48,309 nucleotides of DNA from an uncultured Nocardioidaceae bacterium (GTDB lineage Bacteria; Actinomycetota; Actinomycetes; Propionibacteriales; Nocardioidaceae): positions 43,719 through 92,027 of the forward strand of contig CADCUK010000108.1 of NCBI GenBank assembly GCA_902805865.1, read 5' to 3'. The number at the start of each line of letters is the position of its first letter. Within the stretch, counting starts at the first letter, position 1. Positions 34,210-44,652 of the stretch are shown here, piece after piece. A program made the translations under genes and the position numbers. The notes beneath the pieces are model-generated. The model was not told the DNA's origin. It did not search any database and saw only the letters and a program-made list of their open reading frames with translations.

Positions 34210-36147
34210 ATGCCCACCGAGCTTGATGCCCCCATCGACGTCGCTGCCCTGACCACGCTCCTCGACGGCCGCTACAAGGCGGTCCGCGACCTGGCCCGGG
34301 AGAACCTCGCGCTCCGGCCGGACGTCCTCGAGAAGGCGGAGACCCTGTCCACCGAGGACTACCGCGAGCTGGTCAAGGACATCGTCGTCGAGCTCGCCTC
34401 CACCGGGCAGACGGGCTGGGGCTTCCCCAAGGAGTACGGCGGCGGCGGCGACATCGGTGCCTCCGTGGCCGCCTTCGAGACCTCGTCGTTCGGGGACCTG
34501 TCGGTCGTGGTGAAGCTCGGGGTCCAGTTCGGGCTCTTCGGCGGTGCGATCCTCCACCTCGGCACCCAGCGGCACCACGACGAGTACCTCAAGCGGGTCG
34601 TCACCGGGGAGCTGTTCGGCGCGTTCGCGATGACCGAGTCCGGCCACGGCTCCAACGTGCAGGCGCTCAGGACGACCGCGACGTACGACGGCGACACCGA
34701 CGAGTTCGTGGTGAACACCCCCGACGACTCCGCGCGCAAGGACTACATCGGCAACGCCGCGATGCACGCGAGCCACGCGGCGGTGTTCGCGCAGCTCGTC
34801 GTCGGCGGCGAGCGACGGGGGGTCCATGCCCTGGTCGTGCCGCTCCGGGACGACGACGGCAAGGTCCTGCCGGGCGTCCGCATCGAGGACTGCGGCCGCA
34901 AGATCGGTCTGAACGGCGTCGACAACGGGCGGATCTGGTTCGACGAGGTGCGGGTGCCGCGCGACGCGCTGCTCGACAGGTACGCCGACGTCACCGACGA
35001 CGGCACCTACTTCTCGGAGATCGAGAACCCTGACCGCCGGTTCTTCACGATGCTCGGCACCCTGGTCCAGGGCCGGGTGTGCGTGGGTGGTGCGGCGATC
35101 AACGCCAGCAAGGTGGCGCTCGCGATCGCCGTGCACTACGCGGTGAAGCGTCGGCAGTTCGGTCCGCCGGGGACCGACGAGGAGAACCTGCTGCTCGACT
35201 ACGGCCAGCACCAGCGCCGGCTGCTGCCGCTGCTCGCGCGGACCTACGCGCTGCACTTCGCCCAGGAGCGCGTCGCCGCCGACCTGCACCGGGTCTTCTC
35301 CGACCCCGACAGCGCGTCGGAACGGCGGCGCCGGGCTCTCGAGTCGCGGGCCGCTGCGACCAAGGCACTGGGCACCTGGCACGCGTCGCGGACCATCCAG
35401 GAGTGCCGCGAGGCCTGCGGGGGTGCGGGGTACATGTCCGCGAACCGGTTCGACGCCCTGCGTGCCGACACCGACGTGTTCACGACGTTCGAGGGTGACA
35501 ACACGATCCTCCTGCAGCTGGTCGCCAAGGGGCGGCTGACCGACCTGCGCGACGACTTCGGCGCCCTGGACCAGCTCGGGACCGCTCGGTACGTCGCCGG
35601 GATCGCGCTCGGGACGGTCGTCGAGAAGACCTCGATGCGCCAGATGATCGAGCGGCTTCGCGACGCCGTACCGGGGTCGGGCGGGGGTGGCGACGACGCG
35701 GGGCTGCTGGACCCGGAGTACCACCTCTCGATGCTGCGCTGGCGCGAGGACCACATGACCTCGAGCGTCGCCCGGCGGATCCAGGCCGGCGTGAGCGCCG
35801 GCGGTGACGCGGTCGAGGTGTTCAGCCGGGCGCAGGACCACGTGATCGCCTCGGCCTGGGCGCACGCCGAGCGGCTGGTCTTCGAGGCGTTCCTGACAAA
35901 GCTGCAGAACATGCCGGACGGGTCGAACCGACGCGTGCTGAACATGGTCTGCGACCTGTTCGCGCTGTCGGCCATCGAGGCGGACCGCGCGTGGTTCCTC
36001 GAGCACGGGCGGCTGTCGACCGGACGGTCGAAGGCGATCACCGCGATGGTCAACGAGCTGTGCCGCCGGCTGCGTCCGCACGCCGTCGACCTGGTCGACG
36101 CGTTCGGTGTCCCGGCGGAGATGCTGCGGAGCGACGACCTGTTCTGA
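34210..36147 (+). CDS. Acyl-CoA oxidase-like acyl-CoA dehydrogenase
   Basis: 645 residues, the length of acyl-CoA oxidases rather than the 380-400 of plain dehydrogenases. Flavin motif FAMTESGHGSNVQALRTTA, the oxidase-type RRQFGPPGTDEENLLLDYGQHQRRLLPLLA, and ECREACGGAGYMSANRFDALRADTDVFTTFEGDN with the catalytic Glu in the last segment. An extra C-terminal helical domain (about 450-645) is typical of ACOX. Uses oxygen or an electron acceptor to desaturate acyl-CoA; which one is not visible. ATG 34210 chosen; an ATG at 34201 is in frame. Confidence 0.88.
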   Translation: MPTELDAPIDVAALTTLLDGRYKAVRDLARENLALRPDVLEKAETLSTEDYRELVKDIVVELASTGQTGWGFPKEYGGGGDIGASVAAFETSSFGDLSVVVKLGVQFGLFGGAILHLGTQRHHDEYLKRVVTGELFGAFAMTESGHGSNVQALRTTATYDGDTDEFVVNTPDDSARKDYIGNAAMHASHAAVFAQLVVGGERRGVHALVVPLRDDDGKVLPGVRIEDCGRKIGLNGVDNGRIWFDEVRVPRDALLDRYADVTDDGTYFSEIENPDRRFFTMLGTLVQGRVCVGGAAINASKVALAIAVHYAVKRRQFGPPGTDEENLLLDYGQHQRRLLPLLARTYALHFAQERVAADLHRVFSDPDSASERRRRALESRAAATKALGTWHASRTIQECREACGGAGYMSANRFDALRADTDVFTTFEGDNTILLQLVAKGRLTDLRDDFGALDQLGTARYVAGIALGTVVEKTSMRQMIERLRDAVPGSGGGGDDAGLLDPEYHLSMLRWREDHMTSSVARRIQAGVSAGGDAVEVFSRAQDHVIASAWAHAERLVFEAFLTKLQNMPDGSNRRVLNMVCDLFALSAIEADRAWFLEHGRLSTGRSKAITAMVNELCRRLRPHAVDLVDAFGVPAEMLRSDDLF

Positions 36148-36157
36148 GCCCGGAGGG

Positions 36158-36655
36158 TCAGTGCTTGTGCTCGCCGGGGTTCTTGAACCGCTCGAAGGAG
36201 TTGCGGACCTCCTGCTCGGCCTCGACCCGGCCGACCCACTCGGCGCCCTCGACGGACTTGCCGGGCTCGAGGTCCTTGTAGACCTCGAAGAAGTGCGCGA
36301 TCTCGAGACGGTCGAACTTGGACACGTGGTCGATGTCGCGCAGGTGCTCGAGGCGGGGGTCGGTGGACGGCACGCACAGGACCTTGTCGTCGCCGCCGGC
36401 CTCGTCGGTCATCCGGAACATGCCGATCGCGCGGCAGTGGATGAGGCAGCCGGGAAAGGTCGGCTCCTGCAGGATCACCATGGCGTCCAGGGGGTCGCCG
36501 TCGAGGCCGAGGGTGTTCTCGATGTAGCCGTAGTCGGCGGGGTACTGCGTCGAGGTGAACAGCGTCCGGTCAAGCCGGATCCGACCACTCTCGTGGTCGA
36601 CCTCGTACTTGTTCCGCTGCCCCTTGGGGATCTCCACCAGGACGTCGAACTCCAC
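36158..36655 (-). CDS. ppa: Inorganic pyrophosphatase, family I
   Basis: 165 residues, standard length. Hydrolyses pyrophosphate to drive biosynthesis. Motifs: [41 protein letters not shown] with the acidic metal cluster (GDPLD), and [31 protein letters not shown] 36655 is chosen because GGAGG lies 5 bases before the following spacer and the product starts [12 protein letters not shown] as in other actinobacteria. Divergent from dacB. Confidence 0.96.
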   Translation of the reverse strand: MEFDVLVEIPKGQRNKYEVDHESGRIRLDRTLFTSTQYPADYGYIENTLGLDGDPLDAMVILQEPTFPGCLIHCRAIGMFRMTDEAGGDDKVLCVPSTDPRLEHLRDIDHVSKFDRLEIAHFFEVYKDLEPGKSVEGAEWVGRVEAEQEVRNSFERFKNPGEHKH

Positions 36656-36709
36656 AGCATCCTCCACTCGCCGAGCACTGATCTCTGACTGCCACCACGG
36701 ACCGTCGGC

Positions 36710-36715
36710 TAGTCT
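36710..36715 (+). promoter_or_regulatory. Predicted -10 box of dacB
   Basis: TAGTCT, 41 bases before the ATG at 36757, leaving a leader with GAAGGGG as ribosome binding site. Confidence 0.4.
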
Positions 36716-36756
36716 CCCGCAGAATCGGCTCACCTCCCAACCGAAGGGGTCCACGG

Positions 36757-38223
36757 ATGGTTGAAGGTGACCGACGCCACGCCCGGCCCTCCGGCTGGGG
36801 TCGGATCCTCGTCCGAGCAGCGGTGGTCCTGGTCGTGCTCGCGCTGGTCGTGGGCGCGGGCTGGCAGCTGGGACTGGCCGACCGGTGGGACCTCGCCGAC
36901 CGGCTCGGTCTCGAGGAGGAGGACCCCAGGCGCAACCCCGCAGCGGTCGAGCCGCCGCCGGGTCTCGACCTGCCCGAGCCGCCCGACGCCCGTCCCGTCG
37001 CCGATCCACTGCGGAAGGCGGCACCCGACGCCGCAGCGGTACGCCGTGCCGTGGGCCGGCTCCTCGACGACCGACGGCTCGGGCGGCGGGTCGGGCTCGC
37101 CGTCGGCGGCCTCGACGGCCGGTCGGTGGTGGCGGAGGGGCCGGCCGTGGTCACCCCGGCGTCGACCCTCAAGCTGCTGACCTGCCTGGCGGCCTTGGAG
37201 GCGCTGGGCCCCGAGCACCGGTTCACCACCGAGGTGGTCGGTGCCGGACGCGACATCACGCTCGTCGGCGGCGGCGACCCGCTCCTCTCGCGGCGGCCGG
37301 TGAGGCCGGACGAGTACCCGGCCCAGGCCGACATCGCCACCCTCGCCGCCGACACCGCGGCCAAGCTCCGGCGCGACGGGTTCGGGCTGGTGCGGCTGCG
37401 CTACGACGACACGTTGTTCAGCGGGCCCGCGGGGAGCCCGGACTGGGAGCCGGACTACCTGCCCGACGACGTGGTCAGCCCGATCACCTCGTTGTGGGTC
37501 GACCAGGGCCGGATCGCGAGCGGCGACAGCGAGCGGTCGACCGACCCGGCGCGCGACGCCGCCGACGCCTTTGCCGCCGCCCTGCGCCGGGAAGGGATCA
37601 ACGTCGTCGGGCAGCCGACCCAGGGTGCGCCGCCCGCGGACGCCGAGGAGCTGGCCGCGGTCCGTGGCGCGGAGCTGGTCGAGGTCGTCCGGCACGTGCT
37701 CGAGGTCAGCGACAACGAGGCGGCCGAGGTGCTGGCTCGCCACGTGGCGCTGGCCGAGGGGCTGCCCGGCTCCTTCGACGGGGCAGGGCGCGCGGTGACC
37801 TCGGTCGTCGAGCGGCTCGGCATCCCGGTGCAGGGGGCGCTTGTGCTCGACGGCAGCGGCCTCGCCCGGGGGAACCGGCTCGACGTCCGCACGCTGCTGG
37901 AGACGCTGGCGGTGGGGGCTGGACCTGCCGCGCCCGAGCTCGGCGGGCTGGCCGAGGGGCTCCCGGTGGCCGGGTTCAACGGATCGCTGGGCTACCGCTT
38001 CGCGACCGACGCCGACGAGGCACTCGGCTGGGTGCGGGCCAAGACCGGGACCCTGGTCGCAGGCGGCGTGCACGCGCTTGCTGGGATCGTGACGGCCCGT
38101 GACGGCACCCCGATGCTGTTCGCCGTGGTGGCGGACCGGGTCAAGGAGCAGAACACGCTGTTCGTCCGCGACCGGCTCGACCAGGTGGCAGCCGCACTCG
38201 CCGGCTGCGCGTGTGCCGGCTGA
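36757..38223 (+). CDS. dacB: D-alanyl-D-alanine carboxypeptidase/endopeptidase (PBP4 type)
   Basis: 488 residues. One N-terminal membrane anchor (about 19-38) and an extracellular peptidase S13 domain. Active-site motifs: Ser136-x2-Lys139 (PASTLKLL), Ser318-Asp-Asn320 (VSDNEAAEV) and Lys429-Thr-Gly (AKTGTLV). The domain between the first two motifs is the inserted region typical of PBP4. Trims or opens peptidoglycan crosslinks. Upstream of tilS-hpt-ftsH in the core actinobacterial order. Confidence 0.93.
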   Translation: MVEGDRRHARPSGWGRILVRAAVVLVVLALVVGAGWQLGLADRWDLADRLGLEEEDPRRNPAAVEPPPGLDLPEPPDARPVADPLRKAAPDAAAVRRAVGRLLDDRRLGRRVGLAVGGLDGRSVVAEGPAVVTPASTLKLLTCLAALEALGPEHRFTTEVVGAGRDITLVGGGDPLLSRRPVRPDEYPAQADIATLAADTAAKLRRDGFGLVRLRYDDTLFSGPAGSPDWEPDYLPDDVVSPITSLWVDQGRIASGDSERSTDPARDAADAFAAALRREGINVVGQPTQGAPPADAEELAAVRGAELVEVVRHVLEVSDNEAAEVLARHVALAEGLPGSFDGAGRAVTSVVERLGIPVQGALVLDGSGLARGNRLDVRTLLETLAVGAGPAAPELGGLAEGLPVAGFNGSLGYRFATDADEALGWVRAKTGTLVAGGVHALAGIVTARDGTPMLFAVVADRVKEQNTLFVRDRLDQVAAALAGCACAG

Positions 38224-38233
38224 TCAGCCCCCA

Positions 38234-38274
38234 AGCCTACGCAGGGCCGACCGTTGAACTGCCGTGCGTAGGCT
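38234..38274. promoter_or_regulatory. 10-base-pair inverted repeat carrying the promoter of the metalloprotease gene
   Basis: AGCCTACGCA (38234-38243) and TGCGTAGGCT (38265-38274) are perfect inverted copies 21 bases apart. The right arm contains the -10 box TAGGCT (38269-38274), 6 bases before the ATG at 38281, so a dimeric regulator could control this leaderless promoter. A hairpin at the dacB end is an alternative. Confidence 0.5.
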
Positions 38275-38280
38275 CGGGGG

Positions 38281-39351
38281 ATGAGCGGGCAGATGATCGA
38301 CTGGGACCTCGCAGTGACGGCTGCGACGAAGCTGGCCGGTCAGGGGCCGACCGTCAGCAAGGACGAGGCCGACCAGGTCGTCGACGAGCTCCGCGCCGGA
38401 GCGGAGCGGTCCACCCCGCTGGTGCGCGAGTTCACCGGGCTGACCGCCCAGGCCGGCACCGCCCCCGTCCTCGTCGTCGACCGGCAGGGCTGGATCCAGG
38501 CGAACGCCGATGCCTTCGCACAGATCATCGGCCCGGTCGTCGACAAGCTCCAGGAGAAGCGCGGCACGCCCGGCCCGCTCACCGAGGCCATCGGCTCACG
38601 GATCACCGGCCTCGAGGTCGGCACCCTGCTCGGCTTCCTCGGCGGCAAGGTGCTCGGCCAGTTCGACCCGTTCTACTCACCCACCGACACCGACGACGGT
38701 GCCGTGCTGGGCCGGCTCCTGCTGGTGGCGCCGAACATCGTGCAGGCCGAGCGCGAGCTCGGCGCGGACCCCAGTGACTTCCGGCTGTGGGTCTGCCTCC
38801 ACGAGGAGACCCACCGGGTGCAGTTCACCGCGGTGCCGTGGATGCGCGACCACCTGCAGGCGCAGATCGACACCCTCGTCGACGGCGTGGACGTCGACCC
38901 GCAGAAGATGGCCACGGCGCTCCTCGACGCGGTACGCCGAGCCGGGGACCTGGTCGCCGGCCGAGGCGACGGCAGCCTCATCGACCTGTTCGCCACCCCC
39001 GAGCAGCGTGAGGTGATCGACCGGGTGACCGGGGTGATGTCGCTCCTCGAGGGGCACGCCGACGTCGTCATGGACGGCGTGGGGCCGGAGGTGATCCCCA
39101 CCGTCGACGAGATCCGCAAGCGCTTCAACCAGCGGCGCAAGGGAGCCGGGTCCCTGGACCGCCTCGCGCGACGGCTCCTCGGCCTCGACGCCAAGATGGC
39201 GCAGTACCGCGACGGCGCGCACTTCGTGCGCACGGTCATCGGCGAGGTCGGCATGGAGGGGTTCAACAAGGTCTGGGTCGAGCCCGACCACCTGCCGTCG
39301 AAGGCCGAGATCGGCGACCCGAGGGCCTGGGTCCGCCGCGTCCACGGCTGA
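38281..39351 (+). CDS. Zinc-dependent metalloprotease (DUF2342 family)
   Basis: 356 residues. Actinobacterial family with the zinc motif HEETH (His174, Glu175, His178) inside LWVCLHEETHRVQF, preceded by the FDPFYSP and LLLVAPNIVQAERELGAD segments. Once annotated as an F420-biosynthesis-associated protein on genome context only; no biochemical role is proven. No signal peptide, so probably cytosolic. First gene of the tilS-hpt unit in this strain, with tilS starting 16 bases downstream. Confidence 0.88.
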   Translation: MSGQMIDWDLAVTAATKLAGQGPTVSKDEADQVVDELRAGAERSTPLVREFTGLTAQAGTAPVLVVDRQGWIQANADAFAQIIGPVVDKLQEKRGTPGPLTEAIGSRITGLEVGTLLGFLGGKVLGQFDPFYSPTDTDDGAVLGRLLLVAPNIVQAERELGADPSDFRLWVCLHEETHRVQFTAVPWMRDHLQAQIDTLVDGVDVDPQKMATALLDAVRRAGDLVAGRGDGSLIDLFATPEQREVIDRVTGVMSLLEGHADVVMDGVGPEVIPTVDEIRKRFNQRRKGAGSLDRLARRLLGLDAKMAQYRDGAHFVRTVIGEVGMEGFNKVWVEPDHLPSKAEIGDPRAWVRRVHG

Positions 39352-39367
39352 CCTCGCAGGCACGGCG

Positions 39368-40384
39368 ATGGCGGGACCGGACCCGGCAGTCGCAGCCGTT
39401 CGGCTGGCGGTGCGTGGGTGCCTCGGCGACCCCCGAGCCCAGGAGGGCCCGGTCGTGGTCGCCTGCTCAGGAGGAGCCGACTCGCTCGCGCTGGTCGCCG
39501 CCGCCGTCTTCGAGTGCCGGCACAGCGGCCGGCCGGTCGTCGGCGCCACCGTCGACCACGGGCTGCAGGAGGGCTCGGCCGAGCACGCCGACACGGTGGT
39601 CGCGCAGATGGTCGTGATCGGCGTCACCGAGACGCTGACGGCTCGGGTCCAGGTCGAGCCGATGGGCCAGGGCGTCGAGGCAGCGGCCCGCGAGGCGAGG
39701 TACGCGGTCCTGGAGGAGGTCGCCCGCCGGGTCGGCAGCTCCGTGGTGCTCCTGGGCCACACCCTCGACGACCAGGCGGAGACCGTGCTCCTCGGGCTGA
39801 CGCGCGGCTCCGGCGGCCGGTCGATCGCCGGGATGCGCCGGGTCGTCGCCGGCCCCGACGTGTCGTTCTTCCGGCCCCTGCTCGACGTCACCCGCGAGCA
39901 GACCGAGCGGGCCTGCCGTGCGCAGGGTCTGGAGCCGTGGTCCGACCCGCACAACGAGGACCCGCGCTTCACCCGCCCGCGGGTGCGGCACCGGGTCCTG
40001 CCGGTGCTGGAGGAGGAGCTCGGTCCCGGGGTGGCGGTGACCCTGGCCCGCACCGCGGACCTGCTCCGCGAGGACATGGAGCTGCTGGACCGGCTGGCGG
40101 CAACGGCGTACCGGGAGGCGCTGCGCGTCGCCGCCCCTGACCTGGTGGAGCTGGGGGTCCCCGAGCTGGCCGGGCTGGACCCGGCCCTCCGCGGTCGGGT
40201 GCTCCGGCGGGCCGCGCTGGAGGCCGGGTGCCCGGGCGACGAGCTGTTCCGCGTCCACGTCCGGGCGATCGAGGAGCTCGTCACCGCCTGGCGCGGCCAG
40301 CGGATGGTGCAGCTGCCCGGTCACCGTGCCGCGGTCCGCTCGGGGGACACCCTGACGATCGCCCCGACCCCTGTGGCACGCTGA
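39368..40384 (+). CDS. tilS: tRNA(Ile)-lysidine synthetase
   Basis: 338 residues. ATP-PPi loop SGGADS (34-39), then VDHGLQ and [20 protein letters not shown], which are TilS-specific. It modifies C34 of tRNA-Ile(CAU) so that it reads AUA. The C-terminal domain is short, as in other actinobacteria. Coupled to hpt 4 bases downstream. Confidence 0.95.
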   Translation: MAGPDPAVAAVRLAVRGCLGDPRAQEGPVVVACSGGADSLALVAAAVFECRHSGRPVVGATVDHGLQEGSAEHADTVVAQMVVIGVTETLTARVQVEPMGQGVEAAAREARYAVLEEVARRVGSSVVLLGHTLDDQAETVLLGLTRGSGGRSIAGMRRVVAGPDVSFFRPLLDVTREQTERACRAQGLEPWSDPHNEDPRFTRPRVRHRVLPVLEEELGPGVAVTLARTADLLREDMELLDRLAATAYREALRVAAPDLVELGVPELAGLDPALRGRVLRRAALEAGCPGDELFRVHVRAIEELVTAWRGQRMVQLPGHRAAVRSGDTLTIAPTPVAR

Positions 40385-40388
40385 TCCG

Positions 40389-40940
<552 letters not shown>

Positions 40941-40981
40941 CCGCCGTTGCGCAGTCTCCTGTCGGCGTTGCCGCCTGCGTG

Positions 40982-40987
40982 TAACGT
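40982..40987 (+). promoter_or_regulatory. Possible -10 box of ftsH
   Basis: TAACGT, which would leave a leader of about 97 bases to the ATG at 41091. No -35 box at normal distance was recognised. Confidence 0.35.
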
Positions 40988-41064
40988 CGGATTGCCGGAG
41001 TCGTCGGGACACCGGTGGGTCGGGTCACGCGTCAGCCAGCTGAGCAGGGCCCGCTGAATCGGTA

Positions 41065-41090
41065 GGAGGAGGGGGCGCGAGCCCCGTCAA
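41065..41090 (+). promoter_or_regulatory. ftsH ribosome binding site followed by a spacer hairpin
   Basis: GGAGGAGG (41065-41072) lies 18 bases before the ATG, too far for normal use, but GGGGC / GCCCC with a GCGA loop (41072-41085) folds in between and would bring it to roughly normal distance. Confidence 0.45.
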
Positions 41091-43100
41091 ATGGACGTGA
41101 AGCGCATCTTCCGCGGTCCCTGGTTCTGGATCGTCATCGCCGTGGTCGGCGTGCTCGTCGCCCTGCAGTACCTCGGACCGGACGGCGGCTACGAGGAGAT
41201 CGACACCTCCGTGATGGCCGAGAACATCACCAGTGGCGACGTCAAGAACATCACGTTCATCGACGGCGACCAGGAGATCCGCGCCGAGCTCGACGACGGC
41301 ACGAAGGTGCTCGCCTACTGGGTCGACGGCCAGCAGAACGACCTGATCGTGGCCACCGACGAGGCCGTCCGCGCCGGCGACATCGAGGAGTACAACTCCG
41401 AGAACCCCCAGCCCAGCCTCATCGGCTCGCTGCTCCCGACGATCATCATGTTCGCGCTGATCATCCTGCTGTTCCTGTTCCTCATGAACCAGGTGCAGGG
41501 CGGCGGTGGCCGGGTCATGCAGTTCGGCAAGTCCAAGGCCAAGCTGATCAGCAAGGACATGCCGAAGACGACGTTCGCCGACGTCGCCGGCGCGCAGGAG
41601 GCCATCGAGGAGCTCGGCGAGATCAAGGAGTTCCTCCAGGAGCCCGCCAAGTTCCAGGCCGTCGGCGCCAAGATCCCCAAGGGCGTCCTGCTCTACGGTC
41701 CTCCCGGCACCGGCAAGACGCTGCTCGCCCGCGCCGTCGCGGGTGAGGCGGGCGTCCCGTTCTACTCGATCTCCGGCTCCGACTTCGTCGAGATGTTCGT
41801 CGGCGTGGGTGCCTCGCGCGTCCGCGACCTGTTCGAGCAGGCCAAGGAGAACGCCCCGGCGATCGTCTTCATCGACGAGATCGACGCCGTCGGGCGTCAC
41901 CGCGGAGCCGGCATGGGCGGCGGTCACGACGAGCGCGAGCAGACCCTCAACCAGCTGCTCGTCGAGATGGACGGCTTCGACGTCCGCGGCGGGGTCATCC
42001 TCATCGCCGCGACCAACCGTCCCGACATCCTCGACCCCGCCCTGCTGCGTCCTGGCCGCTTCGACCGGCAGATCGCGGTGGACGCCCCCGACCTCGACGG
42101 CCGGCACAAGATCCTCCAGGTCCACTCCCGCGGGAAGCCGATGGCACCCGGCATCGACCTGTTGTCCACCGCCCGGCGGACCCCCGGCTTCACCGGTGCG
42201 GACCTCGCGAACGTGCTGAACGAGGCGGCGCTGCTCACCGCGCGGCAGAACCGCAAGCTCATCGACGCCGAGGCGCTCGACGAGGCGATCGACCGCGTCA
42301 TCGCAGGTCCGCAGCGCCGCACCAGGCTGATGAGCGAGAAGGAGAAGCTCATCACCGCCTACCACGAGGGCGGACACGCGCTCGTGGCCGCGGCCCTGCC
42401 CGGCACCGACCCGGTCCACAAGATCACGATCCTCCCGCGCGGCCGGGCCCTCGGCTACACGATGGTGCTGCCCGACGAGGACAAGTACTCCCAGACCCGG
42501 TCCGAGATGCTCGACAAGCTCGCGTACATGCTGGGCGGCCGGGCAGCGGAGGAGATGGTCTTCCACGACCCCACCACCGGCGCCGGCAACGACATCGAGA
42601 AGGCGACGTCGCTCGCCCGGGCGATGGTGACGCAGTACGGCATGACTGAGCGCCTCGGCGCGATCAAGCTCGGCGAGGCGAACGGCGAGCCCTTCATGGG
42701 CCGCGACTTCGGCCACACCAAGAACTACTCCGAGGACGTCGCAGCCGTCGTCGACGAGGAGACCAAGAAGTTCCTGGCCACGGCCCACCAGGAGGCGTTC
42801 GACATCCTCGAGGAGAACCGGGACGTCCTCGACGACCTGGTGCTGCGGCTGCTCGAGAAGGAGACCCTCGACAAGGAGCAGATCGCCGAGATCTTCCGAC
42901 CGCTGCGCCGTCGGCCGGTGCGGCCCGCATGGACCGGCTCGCCGGCCCGTGAGCCCTCGCGCATCCCGCCCGTCGACCTCCCGAAGTCGGCATCCAACGG
43001 CACCGCGCCGGTGGAGCCGAGCGGCACCACGATCATCACGCCCCCCTCCTCGGGTGGTGACATCCACGGCACCCCGCCGGCGGGTGGAGGGCCCGCGTGA
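41091..43100 (+). CDS. ftsH: ATP-dependent zinc metalloprotease FtsH
   Basis: 669 residues. Two membrane helices (about 9-25 and 115-135), a AAA domain with Walker A GPPGTGKT (from Gly203), Walker B and second region of homology ([35 protein letters not shown]), and an M41 peptidase domain with the zinc motif His425-Glu-x2-His429 (HEGGH). Membrane-bound quality-control protease. The C-terminal tail is Pro/Ser-rich. The stop overlaps the folE GTG. Confidence 0.97.
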   Translation: MDVKRIFRGPWFWIVIAVVGVLVALQYLGPDGGYEEIDTSVMAENITSGDVKNITFIDGDQEIRAELDDGTKVLAYWVDGQQNDLIVATDEAVRAGDIEEYNSENPQPSLIGSLLPTIIMFALIILLFLFLMNQVQGGGGRVMQFGKSKAKLISKDMPKTTFADVAGAQEAIEELGEIKEFLQEPAKFQAVGAKIPKGVLLYGPPGTGKTLLARAVAGEAGVPFYSISGSDFVEMFVGVGASRVRDLFEQAKENAPAIVFIDEIDAVGRHRGAGMGGGHDEREQTLNQLLVEMDGFDVRGGVILIAATNRPDILDPALLRPGRFDRQIAVDAPDLDGRHKILQVHSRGKPMAPGIDLLSTARRTPGFTGADLANVLNEAALLTARQNRKLIDAEALDEAIDRVIAGPQRRTRLMSEKEKLITAYHEGGHALVAAALPGTDPVHKITILPRGRALGYTMVLPDEDKYSQTRSEMLDKLAYMLGGRAAEEMVFHDPTTGAGNDIEKATSLARAMVTQYGMTERLGAIKLGEANGEPFMGRDFGHTKNYSEDVAAVVDEETKKFLATAHQEAFDILEENRDVLDDLVLRLLEKETLDKEQIAEIFRPLRRRPVRPAWTGSPAREPSRIPPVDLPKSASNGTAPVEPSGTTIITPPSSGGDIHGTPPAGGGPA

Positions 43101-43711
43101 GCCTGGAGCCCGTGCGTGATCCGTCGTACGACGACGTCGCGCCGTTCGACCACGCCCGCGCGGAGGCCGCTGTGCGCGAGCTCCTCATCGCCATCGGCGA
43201 GGACCCGGACCGCGACGGGCTGAGGAACACCCCGGGCCGCGTGGCCCGTTCCTACGAGGAGCTGGTCCGCGGCATCCGGCAGCGGCCGGAGGACGTGCTC
43301 ACCACGACCTTCGAGATCGGCCACCAGGAGATGGTGCTGGTCCGCGACATCGAGCTGTGGTCGATGTGCGAGCACCACCTGGTGCCGTTCACCGGCGTCG
43401 CCCACGTGGGCTACATCCCCAACGACGACGGCCGGATCACCGGGCTGTCCAAGCTAGCCCGCCTTGTCGACGTCTACTCCCGGCGCCCTCAGGTGCAGGA
43501 GCGGCTGACGACGCAGATCGCGGACTCGCTGATGGAGATCCTCGACGCCCGGGGCGTGATCGTGGTCATCGAGGCCGAGCACCTCTGCATGACGATGCGG
43601 GGCGTGCGCAAGCCCGGCGCCAAGACGATCACCTCCGCGATCCGCGGCATCATGCACAACGCGGCCACCCGCTCGGAGGCGATGAGCCTCATCATGCACG
43701 GGACGCGCTGA
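43097..43711 (+). CDS. folE: GTP cyclohydrolase I
   Basis: 204 residues. First step of folate synthesis: GTP to 7,8-dihydroneopterin triphosphate. Zinc ligands Cys91 and His94 ([10 protein letters not shown]) and Cys164 (EHLCMTMRG), plus [21 protein letters not shown]-like oligomer segment ([13 protein letters not shown]). GTG start overlaps the ftsH stop. Its 3' end overlaps the convergent FkbM gene by 20 bases, and folP follows only after that gene. Confidence 0.96.
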   Translation: MSLEPVRDPSYDDVAPFDHARAEAAVRELLIAIGEDPDRDGLRNTPGRVARSYEELVRGIRQRPEDVLTTTFEIGHQEMVLVRDIELWSMCEHHLVPFTGVAHVGYIPNDDGRITGLSKLARLVDVYSRRPQVQERLTTQIADSLMEILDARGVIVVIEAEHLCMTMRGVRKPGAKTITSAIRGIMHNAATRSEAMSLIMHGTR

Positions 43712-44573
43712 AGGCCTCCTGCCGCACGAGCACGGCGTCGAACTCGAGGACCCGCAGCGTCGGCCGGTGCATCGACACCGGGAACAGCCCGGCGATGTCG
43801 AACCCCGCCGCGCGGTACTCGCCGATCTGCTCCTCCAGCTGCGGCATGCCTTCGTAGATCGGCAGGCAGGAGACCTCCGACTGCATGGCGAGCAGCTCCT
43901 TGACCCGGTCACCGCCGCCGCGGAACGCCAGCAGGTCGTAGCCCTGGGTGTCGAGCTTGAGGTAGAGCCGCGGCTCGTCGATGCCGGTCAGGACCTCGTC
44001 CAGCACGCCGTCGAGGCGGCGGATGGTGATCTCCTCCTTCACCGACTTCTCCAGCTTGTGCGACCACTCCTTGCCGAACTCGCTGGCCGGCAGCAGCGAG
44101 CTGAGGCTCGCTCCGGGCGTCGCGTTGATCTCGGCGGTGGTGTCCTCGTCGCCCAGGGCGTACTCGTGCACGTGCCAGTCGTGGTCCTGGGCAGCCCGCG
44201 CACGGAGCTTGGTGGCGAACTCCTCGAGCGGCTCGAACGACGCGATCCGGCCCTGGTAGCCGGCGCGTCGCAGCGTCCGGCCGAACTGCCCGACGTTGGC
44301 GCCGACGTCCAGCACGCAGTTGATCCGCAGCTCCCGCAGGATCGCGGAGACCTGCTCCTCGAGCATGAAGTCCCCGAGGTGACGCTGCACCGTCGAGATG
44401 TTCTTGCGGGTCCGTCGGGGGTGGTAGACGAGCGTCCCCACCCTGCTCCTCGGCACCAGCGCACGGCTCACGACGTCGCTGGTGCGCTTGCGGACGAGCC
44501 ATGCGCCGGGCCCGATCTCCTCCACACCGAGCCCCAGCCGAGGCGCCAGACGGGCCAGCTTCGCGGGGAACAT
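43692..44573 (-). CDS. FkbM-family methyltransferase
   Basis: 293 residues. SAM-binding [20 protein letters not shown], then [28 protein letters not shown] and the family signature [11 protein letters not shown] and [17 protein letters not shown]. FkbM enzymes O-methylate polyketides, sugars or glycolipids; the substrate is unknown. The ATG at 44573 has a TACATT box 7 bases upstream, so it is expressed independently. It is inserted antisense between folE and folP, which it separates. Confidence 0.87.
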   Translation of the reverse strand: MFPAKLARLAPRLGLGVEEIGPGAWLVRKRTSDVVSRALVPRSRVGTLVYHPRRTRKNISTVQRHLGDFMLEEQVSAILRELRINCVLDVGANVGQFGRTLRRAGYQGRIASFEPLEEFATKLRARAAQDHDWHVHEYALGDEDTTAEINATPGASLSSLLPASEFGKEWSHKLEKSVKEEITIRRLDGVLDEVLTGIDEPRLYLKLDTQGYDLLAFRGGGDRVKELLAMQSEVSCLPIYEGMPQLEEQIGEYRAAGFDIAGLFPVSMHRPTLRVLEFDAVLVRQEAFSASRA

Positions 44574-44580
44574 GCGCGTC

Positions 44581-44586
44581 AATGTA
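44581..44586 (-). promoter_or_regulatory. Predicted -10 box of the FkbM gene (leaderless)
   Basis: TACATT on the minus strand, 7 bases before the ATG at 44573. Confidence 0.45.
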
Positions 44587-44639
44587 CGGCAGCACCAGTC
44601 GCCCGGGCACGGGCACTCGCCGCGCACCGTTCGTCCACG

Positions 44640-44645
44640 TAGGGT
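44640..44645 (+). promoter_or_regulatory. Predicted -10 box of folP (leaderless)
   Basis: TAGGGT, 7 bases before the ATG at 44653. It gives folP-folK its own promoter independent of ftsH-folE. Confidence 0.5.
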
Positions 44646-44652
44646 CCGCTTC

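Noticed and set aside
32677-36081. 1134-codon open frame antisense to the NlpC/P60 and acyl-CoA oxidase genes
   Set aside because: Arg/Gly/Leu/Val-rich low-complexity translation without motifs, fully opposite two well-recognised genes; an effect of high GC.
41025-43067. 680-codon antisense frame opposite ftsH
   Set aside because: ftsH is unambiguous; the antisense product is low complexity.
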